In this document: piece after piece, positions 27,337 to 34,908 of the stretch | How the letters are laid out: each line of letters starts with the position of its first letter | Numbering within the stretch: position 1 is the stretch's first letter | From: an uncultured Pseudoflavonifractor sp. | GTDB taxonomy: Bacteria; Bacillota; Clostridia; Oscillospirales; Oscillospiraceae | Length of the DNA stretch: 55,523 bases | Direction of reading: 5' to 3' | Assembly (NCBI GenBank): GCA_947644625.1 | Contig: CANRZY010000003.1 | Span: 1 to 55,523, forward strand | The notes under the pieces: model-generated | What the model saw: the letters and a program-made list of their open reading frames with translations, nothing else | What the model was told of the DNA's origin: nothing | The model's database searches: none | Position numbers and translations under genes: made by a program

Positions 27337-27630
27337 TTATCCGCCCTCTCTCCATCGCCACAGCTCGTAAAATTTCTTTCGGCATCGGTGCAGAGTCCCC
27401 TCTGAAATATGCTCCTCCACCACCACCCTCTCCCAGCTCTCCCCCGTGGTCAGATACCGCTTCAGCGCCCCGGCATACTCTCCCCCGGCCCGTTGGCACA
27501 GCCTGTCGATCTTTTCCCGGATGTCCTTTGACTGCCGGGCATAGTTACGGCAGAGGAAGAAAATCTCCCCCTGTTCCTCATAGCTCTTATTCACGCTTGG
27601 CAGTGGCTTGAATTTACGCACCCCCACCAC
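27337..27630 (-). CDS. Small phage regulator-like protein (ArpU/RinA or sigma-like)
   Basis: A 97-residue basic protein. The C-terminal half (LTTGESWERVVVEEHISEGTLHRCRKKFYELW) looks like a sigma-region-4 / ArpU type helix-turn-helix, as in phage late-gene activators found just before terminase genes. That fits here: the next gene leftward is the terminase small subunit. The GTG start at 27630 overlaps the end of the replication gene by 40 bases. It may switch on the morphogenesis genes, which is inference from position and the HTH-like end. Confidence 0.6.
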   Translation of the reverse strand: MVGVRKFKPLPSVNKSYEEQGEIFFLCRNYARQSKDIREKIDRLCQRAGGEYAGALKRYLTTGESWERVVVEEHISEGTLHRCRKKFYELWRWREGG

Positions 27631-28499
27631 CCCCCCTCATGGGAAGAAACGGGGTCTCCACGCCTCTTTTTGCCGGGTGCGGCACGCTCTACACTCGCCT
27701 CCCCAAGCGGCAAAGCCGCTATTGGTATCGCGCGCGTAGTTTGAACCGCGCGCGTTGTCGCGTCCGGAAATTCCCCCTCCGGCACAACATACCGTATGTA
27801 GGCTCCCCTGAATCCGCTTTCCTCGTCCTCCCGGAGCTCCCGTTCGGCCACCACCCCGTCTCTGGGCACTCGGAAGCTTCCCAGCTCCTTGACCGGCTCC
27901 GGCGGATAAAATACCGGCCGCTCCATTCCCTGGGATGTGCTCCAGCTCCGTTGCCCTCTCCGGTAGCCTGTGTTGCGGACCATGTAGGCCGCCACCGCGG
28001 AGTAGTCGCCTCCATTGTCCAGCACCCGATAGCTCATCTGATCGTCCGGCCAAAACTTGCGGCACAGCTCCCAGCTTACCCCCGGAAGAACCAGGTGGTG
28101 GTGGAGCCGACACGGGAGCCCCGTTTTACTGGATACATCTGCCGTCACCAGCACATACCTGAGCTTCCTCCCCATCTCCGCCCGGTAGGCCGCCCCAACC
28201 CGGCGGAGAAATTTCTTTGCCAGCTTCGCCGCCTCTTCTCTGTTCTCCGGGAGTCGCCTGTCGTTGTACTTCAGCGTCACAAACACGTCCCCGCCCCGAA
28301 AGTTACAGTTCAGGATCCTGGCCAGCCGCCTAATCGCCTCCCGCATATTCCGCTCGATCTGCGCGGCCATACTCTTTCCCCTCCGCTTTCCTCTCGGCCG
28401 CGGTTTTCCCTCTGTGGGATCCAGCGAGACGTCTATCATCACATCTCGCTTCTCCCAGACCCGTCCCGATTTGATCTTGTATCTCATCAGTCGTTTCAC
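27591..28499 (-). CDS. HUH-type (rolling-circle) replication initiation protein
   Basis: A 302-residue protein. It shows the three-part pattern of rolling-circle Rep/HUH endonucleases: an early strand VFVTLKYNDRRLP, the metal-binding CRLHHHLVLPGV (HUH), and a Tyr-containing helix YSAVAAYMVRNTGY. These make a single-strand nick and a covalent Tyr link at the origin. Rep proteins of this form (G2P/VP4-like) also occur in some Clostridia dsDNA phages, annotated as rolling-circle replication-associated proteins. The C-terminal 90 residues look unordered. The start is GTG 28499 after GGGAGG; a stop of an upstream frame overlaps it as GTGA. No origin was identified. Confidence 0.75.
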   Translation of the reverse strand: MKRLMRYKIKSGRVWEKRDVMIDVSLDPTEGKPRPRGKRRGKSMAAQIERNMREAIRRLARILNCNFRGGDVFVTLKYNDRRLPENREEAAKLAKKFLRRVGAAYRAEMGRKLRYVLVTADVSSKTGLPCRLHHHLVLPGVSWELCRKFWPDDQMSYRVLDNGGDYSAVAAYMVRNTGYRRGQRSWSTSQGMERPVFYPPEPVKELGSFRVPRDGVVAERELREDEESGFRGAYIRYVVPEGEFPDATTRAVQTTRAIPIAALPLGEASVERAAPGKKRRGDPVSSHEGGWWGCVNSSHCQA

Positions 28500-28612
28500 C
28501 CCGGTTTCCTCCCCGTTGACTTGTTAGCGGTCAAAGAGCCCCGAAAAGAACGCGCGCGCGTCGTCCTCACAAAAGCCGAAAACCGCTTTTGCGGAGACTC
28601 CCTCTTGGATAA

Positions 28613-28636
28613 TGTAGGGGCGGATACCATCCGCCC
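28613..28636. repeat. TAGGGGCGG palindromic repeat, copy 2
   Basis: TGTAGGGGCGGATACC followed by ATCCGCCC. Same family as 27195-27221 and 33321-33344. Confidence 0.75.
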
Positions 28637-28758
28637 AAGAGCTTGTCCATCCGGCGCTCCGATCCGGACCGGAGCGGGATCATCCAGAAAATCGCCTACC
28701 ACAGCAATAACCAAATATCCCACCCCGGCCCAGATCGCAACGCCAAAAACACCGCCAC

Positions 28759-28790
28759 AAGCCCGCCCCTTGACCGGGGCGGGCTTTTTT
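28759..28790 (+). terminator. Plus-strand terminator inside the minus-strand operon
   Basis: AAGCCCGCCCC-TTGACC-GGGGCGGGCTT followed by TTTT on the plus strand. It points against the direction of the operon, so it would stop antisense transcription or belongs to a mobile repeat. Confidence 0.75.
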
Positions 28791-28794
28791 GCCC

Positions 28795-29136
28795 CTATGT
28801 ATACCGCCTCTTCCGCGGCACCGGCGGCAGCCCCTCCCGCTTGCGCCACCTGTACACGGATCCGTGGGTCACCCCCAGCTCATAAGCGATCTCCCGGTCG
28901 TTTAACCCATCCTCATACAGTTCCTTCGCCCGCTCGGTGTCTATGGTTTTCTTTTCATTACTACCTACCGACCCGCTCCATTGGCTTTCGTTCTGCGTCC
29001 CCCTCCAGCCCATGTATCGCCGGTAGATCCGTTCCGTCTCCTCCGGCGTCAGCCGAGCGGAGAGCTCCCCATAGGTCACTCCCCGCCGCCTTGCCTCATA
29101 CATCAGGGCGTTCAGCTTGTCTCTGTTGGTCAACAT
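28795..29136 (-). CDS. Helix-turn-helix DNA-binding protein
   Basis: A 113-residue protein with a C-terminal helix-turn-helix of the Hin/terminase-small or transposase type (TERAKELYEDGLNDREIAYELGVTHGSVYRWRKREGLPP). The N-terminal half (MLTNRDKLNALMYEARRRGV, LTPEETERIYRRYMGW) is helical. ATG 29136 is preferred over 29148 because AAAGGAGG is 11 bases from it and directly abuts the other. It could regulate early genes or help packaging or replication; nothing decides. It overlaps the upstream gene by 41 bases. Confidence 0.7.
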   Translation of the reverse strand: MLTNRDKLNALMYEARRRGVTYGELSARLTPEETERIYRRYMGWRGTQNESQWSGSVGSNEKKTIDTERAKELYEDGLNDREIAYELGVTHGSVYRWRKREGLPPVPRKRRYT

Positions 29137-29404
29137 CCTCCCCACCATCCTCCTTTGTAGGGAAGTGGCTTGTCCTTCCCGCCCCCGTCAGCCAAAAATT
29201 CTCCTTATGCAGCCGCTTGTTCTCCTCCTTCAGCCAGTCATTCTCCTGTCCCAGCACTTCATTCTTTGCTTCCAGCAGAGCCAGCTCCTCCGCTGGTTCC
29301 ACGTCCTCCGCCGGGATCTCCCGCACCAGCCCCAATATGGCAAAATAGAGCCACGACCTTTCCGCCCGCTTGATCAGTTTCGCCTTGCTAATGTATTCAT
29401 CCAT
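29096..29404 (-). CDS. Small coiled-coil phage protein
   Basis: A 102-residue protein (MDEYISKAKLIKRAERSWLY) with a leucine/glutamate coiled coil from about residue 36 to 75 (EELALLEAKNEVLGQENDWL then KEENKRLHKENFWL) like a short leucine zipper. I do not recognise the family. ATG 29404 follows AAGGAGG. It overlaps the preceding zinc-ribbon gene by eight bases and the following HTH gene by 41, indicating a compact early operon. Confidence 0.6.
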   Translation of the reverse strand: MDEYISKAKLIKRAERSWLYFAILGLVREIPAEDVEPAEELALLEAKNEVLGQENDWLKEENKRLHKENFWLTGAGRTSHFPTKEDGGEDVDQQRQAERPDV

Positions 29405-29669
29405 CCTCCTTCCTCCCGTCCATCTTCGCCCCACAGTTGGGGCAGTGATTAAATTCAAAATACGATGGAAAACCGCACTCGCTACATTTCCGGCATTTCT
29501 GCTTGAATCGTTCGTTTTTCAGCCACCGCCCATGCTGCACAGGCGCAACGTCGGCGGCGGGGATATCATCACGGATCTCCGCCAGGTCGCCAGACGTAGT
29601 AGCCAGCCCTGCGTCTACCGCCTCAACAGCAGTCCTGATAGCCGCCTCCCGCTCGATGTACTCAGCCAT
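29397..29669 (-). CDS. Small zinc-ribbon phage protein
   Basis: A 90-residue protein. The N-terminus MAEYIEREAAIRTAVEAVDA and middle AADVAPVQHGRWLK are a common layout of small Clostridia phage proteins. The C-terminus has two Cys pairs (CRKCSEC and CPNCGAK) that would bind one zinc. Function is unknown; such proteins are frequent in early phage operons. The start overlaps the YopX-like gene by eight bases. Confidence 0.75.
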   Translation of the reverse strand: MAEYIEREAAIRTAVEAVDAGLATTSGDLAEIRDDIPAADVAPVQHGRWLKNERFKQKCRKCSECGFPSYFEFNHCPNCGAKMDGRKEDG

Positions 29670-30102
29670 TGTCGGACTCCCTCCTCAGCAGATCTGGGTT
29701 GTCGTAAATGTTACCAATAACCATAACATCGTGCATATACGCCGTAGACTGTTTCAATGGAAAAAATATGCTTTTGTTTCTCAGCCGCAATCCGTAAGTT
29801 GCATAGGTGTTTACAAATTCGACCGCATAGTTTCGGTGGTAAATCCCGCCTGCTGCGAACTCTCCACCGTGTTTGAACTTGACTATATCTCCTTCAAAAA
29901 TTTTTGCTCCCATTATGTCTGTCAGGCCGGTGTATTGGCCGACGGTTTCAAAATCAACGGTATGCCTTTTCCAAGGCTTAAACAGACCGTTAGAAGGAGA
30001 AAAAATTTCATCGTAAGGTGCATTTTCGGAAGAACCCACAAAAAATCCATACACCCATTCTTCGTTATCAATTTTCTTCCCACGGAACAAAATCTCACGC
30101 AT
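29662..30102 (-). CDS. YopX-family protein
   Basis: A 146-residue protein of the YopX family, named from B. subtilis phage SPbeta and common in Firmicutes phages. Diagnostic pieces: REILFRGKKIDNEEWVYGFF at the N-terminus, VDFETVGQYTGLTDIMGAKI, FEGDIVKFKHGG, and the C-terminal MVIGNIYDNPDLL. The biochemical role is not known; proteins of the family form beta-rich oligomers. It overlaps its neighbours by eight bases on each side and is part of the early operon. Confidence 0.9.
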   Translation of the reverse strand: MREILFRGKKIDNEEWVYGFFVGSSENAPYDEIFSPSNGLFKPWKRHTVDFETVGQYTGLTDIMGAKIFEGDIVKFKHGGEFAAGGIYHRNYAVEFVNTYATYGLRLRNKSIFFPLKQSTAYMHDVMVIGNIYDNPDLLRRESDNG

Positions 30103-31105
30103 TGGGCTTTTCCTCCCTCCCCCACGTCTCCATCTGCGCCTTCACCGCTGCCCGAAGCTTGTCTGCCGTCTCCTGCTCCATATCTCCCAGAGCCTTTTCC
30201 ATATAGCCGTATAGGCCCTGCCACTGGTTAAAATAGGCCCGGAAGGCAGCCACCGCCGTGTCCGCCAAGCGCAACTCCTTCCTTAGCCCCTCTGCTTCCC
30301 GGCGCGCCTGTTCCGCCTCCCGGTGGGCCTCTTCAATGGCTTCATTGCTCCCCTTCCCAGCCTCCTCCGCCGCGGCCTTGGCCTGGGCCGCGGCTTTTTC
30401 CGCCTTCTCCGCTTTCTTCTCTGCGGCCTCCAGCTTCTTGCGGGCGGCGTCCAGCTCCTTCCGCTGTCCCTCCAGAGCCTCCTTCACCGCGGCGTCAATG
30501 GCCTCCTGGTCGCTCACCTTCTCCACCGCCACATCCTTAGGTTGACTCTTCAGCTCCTCCAGTTCCTTTGTCATGCCCTCTAGGCGCTCGTTGGCGTGAG
30601 CCAGAGACCGCTCCATCGTCGCTTCAGCTTCCTCCGCTGCGTGCTTGTCCGCTTCCGCCTCCTCCGCCCGTTTCAGGGCCTCGTCCCGCTCCTTGATGGC
30701 GGCCTGGAGCTCCCGGGTGGACATTCCCTCCACATCGTTTTCCCGTATGAACTCCTCTCGCTCCTCCGCCGGTACCTCCAGCAGGGCCAGAGCCTTGGAA
30801 TAGGTCAAATTGCCAAACGTTTGGCAGTTTACCTCCGCCCCGAAAAGGCTCCCCTGAGGATCTGCGTACGCCTCAAAAAGCCGCATAAAGTTGTTTGCCG
30901 TAGAGAGGGAATATCCCGCCTCCTCCCTGATCCACCTGCCGAACTCCCCGTGGGGCAGCATGGCCTTGGCCTCTGTCATTCTCCGCCCGATCTCCACGAT
31001 GGTATTCAGGGCGTTGGCCGTCAGGGCCCGGATCTCCGCCGCCACAATGTCCAGCGTCCGCCCCTCTGCCGGAGCTCCTACCGTCCTCTGTTCCAGTTCA
31101 TTCAT
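30095..31105 (-). CDS. DUF3102-like phage protein with long coiled coil
   Basis: A 336-residue protein. Residues about 1-125 match the DUF3102 layout of phage and plasmid proteins (LTANALNTIVEIGRRMTEAK, MLPHGEFGRWIREEAGYSLS, TANNFMRLFEAYAD, FGNLTYSKALALLEVP), a KorB/ParB-like helix-rich domain that may bind DNA. The rest is a Glu/Lys/Ala coiled coil from about 150 to 280 (KRAEEAEADKHAAEEAEATM), ending in a helical tail (YFNQWQGLYGYMEKALGDME). It overlaps the PcfJ-like gene by four bases (ATGA). The coiled coil suggests oligomers; the partner is unknown. Confidence 0.8.
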   Translation of the reverse strand: MNELEQRTVGAPAEGRTLDIVAAEIRALTANALNTIVEIGRRMTEAKAMLPHGEFGRWIREEAGYSLSTANNFMRLFEAYADPQGSLFGAEVNCQTFGNLTYSKALALLEVPAEEREEFIRENDVEGMSTRELQAAIKERDEALKRAEEAEADKHAAEEAEATMERSLAHANERLEGMTKELEELKSQPKDVAVEKVSDQEAIDAAVKEALEGQRKELDAARKKLEAAEKKAEKAEKAAAQAKAAAEEAGKGSNEAIEEAHREAEQARREAEGLRKELRLADTAVAAFRAYFNQWQGLYGYMEKALGDMEQETADKLRAAVKAQMETWGREEKPNA

Positions 31106-32901
31106 GCCACATTGGCCTCCTTCTTTTGCTTTTTCTCCTGTCTCGTTTTCACCACCGGCTTAGCCCCTATTGGACGGCCTTCCCTGTCTCTGGGCCTCCC
31201 TTTTGCGATCCAGTCCAGCCACTCCTTCTCAAAGGCCTTTACCTCCTGGGTCCTCGCGCAGTTCTTGTACCCCCGATTTTGTGCCACTTTTCCTTCCTTG
31301 TACTCCAGCGTGAAATAGGGCTCTGTCGGCGCCCAGGTATGCCGGACAAAAAATATAGCGGTTATCCCTTCAGCGATATCCTCCCCGTACCTCGCCACAC
31401 AGTGCTGCAATTTCTCTCCCTCTTTGTTCAGAGCTTCCTGGCTCTTTGCCGGATAGATCTCCAGCTCTCTGCTTGCATAGCTGTACTCCGCCAGCTCCTT
31501 GGCCCGCTTTCGGATCAGCCGCTTCTTTTCCTTACTCAGGATTACCCTGCTTGCGGCCGCAGCGCCATCATGAGCGGCGAACAGATCATGGGGCCACCGT
31601 ACCTTCGGATCTTCCAGGTCCCATCCTGCCGTCTGTGCCATTCTCCAATAGTCCGCTAAATACCCCAGTGTCGGCATGTTCCAATCCTCATCCACCATCT
31701 CCTCGGGATCTGTCTCTTCCGCCATTCGTCCCATAATCTCCAACTGCCGCATGACATACCTCAGGCATTTCCCCAGCGGCGCCATCCCAATGACCCGCTC
31801 GGCGTCTTCAGCTCCGTACCTATGCAGCAAAGTGATATCCCCCGGCAGCTCCAGACGATCCCCCGCCGCTTTTGCCTTTACATAGATCCTCCAGTGGTAT
31901 ATATCCCACTTCTGCTCCACCATGCAGCGCAGTTCTTCCTTGTTGAGCCCCAACATCTGCGCCGGTCTCTTTTCCTCCAGATGCAGCTCCGGCGGCATGG
32001 GCAGCCGGCCACTTTTGTTCTTTTCCCAGCTCCCGCTCTGCTCCATCTCCTCAAATATCCGGGCCAGAATGTTCCCGCAGCCCTGCACCACCAGATTTTC
32101 CACCTGTGGATACTGCTGATAGAGCCTCAGATAGGCCACCGGGTTCCCGTCCACAAAGGGCGTCTCCATGAAGAGATCCAGCTTACAGTTGGAAAGGCAG
32201 CTCTCCTCCACCAGCTCCTCCGTCAGCCCGAAAACCTTCCCCATGGTTCCCATTTCTTCACTCCATTTTTTGGGCTGGCTCCACTCTCTTTTGATCTGCA
32301 TAAAATATCCCGCATTTCCCGAGTAGGCCTTTACCCATCCCTTCAGCTTACATGCGTCCTTTTCCTCAAAGACATAGGCCTCCACCGGCTCCACGCTATA
32401 CTGCTCCCCAGCGTCCCTATCCACCTTTCTCTGCAACCTCCACTGGGTCAGCACCAAAGGCCTCTTTCCCTTTTCTCCCTCCAGCACAGAGGCGCTTGTC
32501 ACATATGCCTGATCCGTTACATAGGTCCCCCTTCCCACAAGAGCTTTCCTCTTCACCTGCACCTGGCTCCCACAGCTGGGACAGATCCACTCATACCCAC
32601 TGTTCACCGGCTCACCATGCCCTTCCGAACAAGACAGGAAGCCATAGCTTGGCCTATACTCTCCATAGAAGGCACGGCTCGAAATATAATCAAATCGCAT
32701 CCTATTCCCGCAGGCCGAGCATACTCCCTCTACCTCCGGCACCTTTTTCACCCGGTCTGACAACACCGCACCGATAGAGGTATCCTTGACCCACACCTTC
32801 TCATATAAAAATCCCGCCGTTGCCAGCGCTCCGCCCTTTCTCGCCCATTCCAGCAATCCCTCCGGCGGCATCCTGGACACCAATGCTCTGTAATCCTTCA
32901 T
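31102..32901 (-). CDS. PcfJ-like protein
   Basis: A 599-residue protein of the PcfJ type (PF14284). The conserved C-terminal piece is KEGEKLQHCVARYGEDIAEG followed by FFVRH and YFTLEY. There are two Cys4-like zinc sites near the N-terminus (CSACGN, CPSCGS). PcfJ was named in the Enterococcus plasmid pCF10, where it is a relaxosome accessory or unknown protein; homologues are common in phages and conjugative elements, often beside PcfK. Here the PcfK-like gene is 15 bases upstream. I choose ATG 32901 (MKDYRALVSRMPPEG) with AAGGGAGG upstream, not the longer frame that overlaps the PcfK-like gene. Confidence 0.8.
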   Translation of the reverse strand: MKDYRALVSRMPPEGLLEWARKGGALATAGFLYEKVWVKDTSIGAVLSDRVKKVPEVEGVCSACGNRMRFDYISSRAFYGEYRPSYGFLSCSEGHGEPVNSGYEWICPSCGSQVQVKRKALVGRGTYVTDQAYVTSASVLEGEKGKRPLVLTQWRLQRKVDRDAGEQYSVEPVEAYVFEEKDACKLKGWVKAYSGNAGYFMQIKREWSQPKKWSEEMGTMGKVFGLTEELVEESCLSNCKLDLFMETPFVDGNPVAYLRLYQQYPQVENLVVQGCGNILARIFEEMEQSGSWEKNKSGRLPMPPELHLEEKRPAQMLGLNKEELRCMVEQKWDIYHWRIYVKAKAAGDRLELPGDITLLHRYGAEDAERVIGMAPLGKCLRYVMRQLEIMGRMAEETDPEEMVDEDWNMPTLGYLADYWRMAQTAGWDLEDPKVRWPHDLFAAHDGAAAASRVILSKEKKRLIRKRAKELAEYSYASRELEIYPAKSQEALNKEGEKLQHCVARYGEDIAEGITAIFFVRHTWAPTEPYFTLEYKEGKVAQNRGYKNCARTQEVKAFEKEWLDWIAKGRPRDREGRPIGAKPVVKTRQEKKQKKEANVA

Positions 32902-32915
32902 CCCTGCCGCCTCCC

Positions 32916-33269
32916 TTACAGAAAGTCCGCCAGGTCCAGCACCTGTGCCCCCGGAGCTTTCTCCGTCCTCGCAGTCGGCCGTTCCCCTCTTCCGGGAAGC
33001 CCAAAAAACTCCCGAATGATCCGCTCCGCCTCGGCGGGGATCACACAAAACGAATTGCCGCTCTTATGCTTGTCCGCAAAGGCCTTGATCTCCTTCTCAC
33101 ACTTAACCAGGGCGTCTGACTTTCCCTCCAGGTCCTCCAGTACGATCTCCGCCAGCTCCGGCTCAGCGCGCAGTATATCCTTCAGCTGCTCCCCTACCAT
33201 CCATACCGGGGTCCGCTCCTTGGGCTGCTGCCCTGTGATTTTCTCAATGGCCTCGTCCAGTCTGCTCAT
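32916..33269 (-). CDS. PcfK-like / possible AcrIIA9-family protein
   Basis: A 117-residue protein with the pattern RTPVWMVGEQLKDILRAEPE, then VKCEKEIKAFADKHKSG and FCVIPAEAERIIREFFGLPG, which I recognise as the PcfK-like family (PF14058). That family includes AcrIIA9, an inhibitor of type II-A Cas9. The PcfJ-like gene follows at once, the usual partner. Whether this member inhibits Cas9 is not known from sequence; many PcfK-like proteins may do something else. ATG 33269 has AAAGGGTG upstream. It sits in the early region, where an anti-CRISPR would be useful. Confidence 0.6.
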   Translation of the reverse strand: MSRLDEAIEKITGQQPKERTPVWMVGEQLKDILRAEPELAEIVLEDLEGKSDALVKCEKEIKAFADKHKSGNSFCVIPAEAERIIREFFGLPGRGERPTARTEKAPGAQVLDLADFL

Positions 33270-33320
33270 ATATGACACCCTTTCTTGATTTTCAACGGAA
33301 AAGGTGATATACTCTTTCTG

Positions 33321-33344
33321 TGTAGGGGCGGATATCATCCGCCC
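33321..33344. repeat. TAGGGGCGG palindromic repeat, copy 3
   Basis: TGTAGGGGCGGATATC followed by ATCCGCCC, 16 bases before a plus-strand terminator hairpin. Confidence 0.75.
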
Positions 33345-33360
33345 GCCGGTATACCACCTG

Positions 33361-33398
33361 GCCCATCCACGTCTGCCAACGTGGATGGGCCCCTTTTT
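33361..33398 (+). terminator. Plus-strand terminator-like hairpin
   Basis: GCCCATCCACGT-CTGCCA-ACGTGGATGGGC followed by CCCTTTTT on the plus strand. It lies just past the end of the minus-strand gene at 33397-33741 and next to a TAGGGGCGG repeat. A second such hairpin sits at 28759-28790. Confidence 0.7.
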
Positions 33399-33741
33399 AT
33401 TCCTCCCGTTCCCTTCTCCGCCGCTCCCTGTCCCTGCCTCTGTTCTCCGCGGCGTACCGGTCCGCCTCCCGCCGCCGCCGGTCCAGAATGTCCAGACAGG
33501 CGGGACAGTAAGCCTTGGGGTCCCCCGGCTGGCCATACTCGCTGTGGCACCGCCGGCACCGGGGCCTCGCCGCCGTGCCCAGCTTCGTCACCCGGCAGTA
33601 CCCGGCTACCTCCCGCCATGGTACGCCCCACACCTTGGCCGCCTCATTGGTGGCGCTGTCCGGACCTATGCTGGTCACGATGACGGTCCCGTAGTCCGGG
33701 TGGGAGACCTCAAACCGATACAGCTTGGCACCGCCGCTCAT
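33397..33741 (-). CDS. Small zinc-finger phage protein
   Basis: A 114-residue protein with a Cys4-type finger (CRRCHSEYGQ ... YCPACLD, about residues 62-82), preceded by a small alpha/beta part (LYRFEVSHPDYGTVIVTSIG, KVWGVPWREVAGYCRV) and ending in a very basic Arg/Glu tail. Function unknown; probably nucleic-acid binding. The start overlaps the previous stop by four bases. Confidence 0.7.
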   Translation of the reverse strand: MSGGAKLYRFEVSHPDYGTVIVTSIGPDSATNEAAKVWGVPWREVAGYCRVTKLGTAARPRCRRCHSEYGQPGDPKAYCPACLDILDRRRREADRYAAENRGRDRERRRREREE

Positions 33742-34169
33742 ATCCCTTCCTCCACCGCCGTCACCAGCCCCTGGGCCTCAAACCCATCCCCGGCGGTCAT
33801 ATCCCGCAGCATACTTCCTCCCATGGCCCGGTGAACCACTACCACGTCCCCTCTGGTCCTCATCCGGGTCCCCAGATATGTAAGCTCATACCTCTCCGGC
33901 AGCTCCTCCCGGTCCGCCCGCAGCACCGCGGCCATCCGGCGGTTCAGTTGGATCATCTCCTCGTCCGCCTGCCCGCCCAGCAGCTCTCCGATCTCCTCCA
34001 TGGGGTACTCCCCCACCAAGTTCACCATCTCCCCGGGCCCTCCAGCCCGAAATACCATCGCTTTCATGTCGTCGTCGCAAAGTCCGCTCCGCCTCATCCG
34101 CCGCCAGCGGCAGATATCCGCTTTACTCCCTTGCTCCTCCTTTCCTGTCAAAATTCTGTCCCAAACCAT
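33738..34169 (-). CDS. Hypothetical early phage protein
   Basis: A 143-residue protein without a recognised family. The middle (LVGEYPMEEIGELLGGQADE, MIQLNRRMAAVLRADREELP) is helical and the end (LTYLGTRMRTRGDVVVVHRA) is beta-like. ATG 34169 (MVWDRILTGKEEQ) is chosen because GGTGAGG precedes it and it follows the small membrane gene with an 10-base gap; starts at 34097 or 34067 lack a ribosome site. It overlaps the next gene by four bases. Confidence 0.6.
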   Translation of the reverse strand: MVWDRILTGKEEQGSKADICRWRRMRRSGLCDDDMKAMVFRAGGPGEMVNLVGEYPMEEIGELLGGQADEEMIQLNRRMAAVLRADREELPERYELTYLGTRMRTRGDVVVVHRAMGGSMLRDMTAGDGFEAQGLVTAVEEGI

Positions 34170-34179
34170 TTTGTTGGCC

Positions 34180-34353
34180 TCACCAAAAAGCCCCGGATCC
34201 AATCAGCCAGCCACAGTAAAACATGGCGGCTTCCGCTGCAACCCCGATCAGCACGTTCAGCACATTCTCCAGGATCCGCAGCCTCCGCTCCCGCCGCAGC
34301 TGTACCCGGCTCTTGGGCCGCCGGATCTCCACCAAAATTTCCTTCACAGGCAT
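34180..34353 (-). CDS. Small membrane protein
   Basis: A 57-residue protein: a very basic N-terminus (VEIRRPKSRVQLRRERRLRI) then one membrane helix (NVLNVLIGVAAEAAMFYCGW). ATG 34353 has AAGGAGGGG eight bases upstream. No family recognised. Single-helix proteins in early phage operons are sometimes exclusion or regulatory factors; that is only a possibility. Confidence 0.6.
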   Translation of the reverse strand: MPVKEILVEIRRPKSRVQLRRERRLRILENVLNVLIGVAAEAAMFYCGWLIGSGAFW

Positions 34354-34422
34354 ATACGCCCCTCCTTCTATCTGGCTTGTCCCATTTTTGGGCGGCGGGA
34401 TCCTCTCCCGCCTTTCCCGTTT

Positions 34423-34626
34423 TTAGCTTGCCTCCGCCTCCATCATCCGCCTTACCCTTGCGTTGTGCAGGATCCTCGCCACCTCCTCGTCAATGGCCGC
34501 CCGCTTCATCGGGTCCCGCTCCACACAGGTGTCGAATACATAGGCTTTCCCGCCGTTCGGCAGATCTATTTCCAGCTTCATATCCTCCCAGGGCGGCTCA
34601 AAGGGGTACTTAAACTCAAACGCCAT
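34423..34626 (-). CDS. Hypothetical small phage protein
   Basis: A 67-residue acidic protein (MAFEFKYPFEPPWEDMKLEI) with a beta-hairpin-like start and helical end (EEVARILHNARVRRMMEAEA). The start has AGGAGGTGAG upstream, a near-ideal ribosome site. Not recognised. It lies between two other small early genes with short gaps. Confidence 0.65.
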   Translation of the reverse strand: MAFEFKYPFEPPWEDMKLEIDLPNGGKAYVFDTCVERDPMKRAAIDEEVARILHNARVRRMMEAEAS

Positions 34627-34650
34627 ATAAGGCTCACCTCCTGCCCCAGC

Positions 34651-34908
34651 CTATGACCTGCTCTCTTTGTCCAATTCCCGGGAGCCTCCATCGCCTACCA
34701 GTTCCACCGTTACCAGCGCCAGCACCTCCGCCTCCCGCATTTCCAGCAATTTCGCCGTCCACCGCACCAACAGCGCCAGCCCGTTTACCACCGCCCTCGG
34801 GCTGGAGGCCCGGATCTCTCTCCTGCATTGTTCGCTCCCCGGCCGCTTTTCCAGGTGGATCAGCACCTCATCCTCTTTCCTCTCCAGCTCCGCACGACAC
34901 TTTTCCAT
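34651..34908 (-). CDS. Hypothetical early phage protein
   Basis: An 85-residue helical protein (MEKCRAELERKEDEVLIHLE, AVVNGLALLVRWTAKLLEMR). Its charged start and amphipathic middle helix are common in small Clostridia phage proteins. ATG 34908 has GAGGAGGAAC close upstream. It overlaps the Cro-like gene's end by 41 bases. Confidence 0.6.
   Translation of the reverse strand: MEKCRAELERKEDEVLIHLEKRPGSEQCRREIRASSPRAVVNGLALLVRWTAKLLEMREAEVLALVTVELVGDGGSRELDKESRS

Larger units (their letters stand above)
28500..28794. other. Spacer with repeats and a plus-strand terminator; no confident gene
   Basis: A 295-bp gap between the HTH gene and rep. A minus-strand frame crosses it and would encode a hydrophobic stretch (GVAIWAGVGYLVIAVVGDF), ending at 28496 where it overlaps the rep start. 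It has no credible start or ribosome site and spans repeats, so I do not call it. It contains a TAGGGGCGG repeat, a CGCGCGCG run near 28,553, and the hairpin at 28759-28790. Confidence 0.5.

Noticed and set aside
27290-27385. Short minus-strand frame (MPKEILRAVAMERGRIIS...)
   Set aside because: About 31 codons, overlapping the regulator-like gene in another frame, with a poorly placed ribosome site.
28496-28849. Minus-strand frame encoding a hydrophobic segment just before rep
   Set aside because: Its stop overlaps the rep start, which is suggestive, but there is no usable start or ribosome site and it crosses a repeat and a terminator hairpin.
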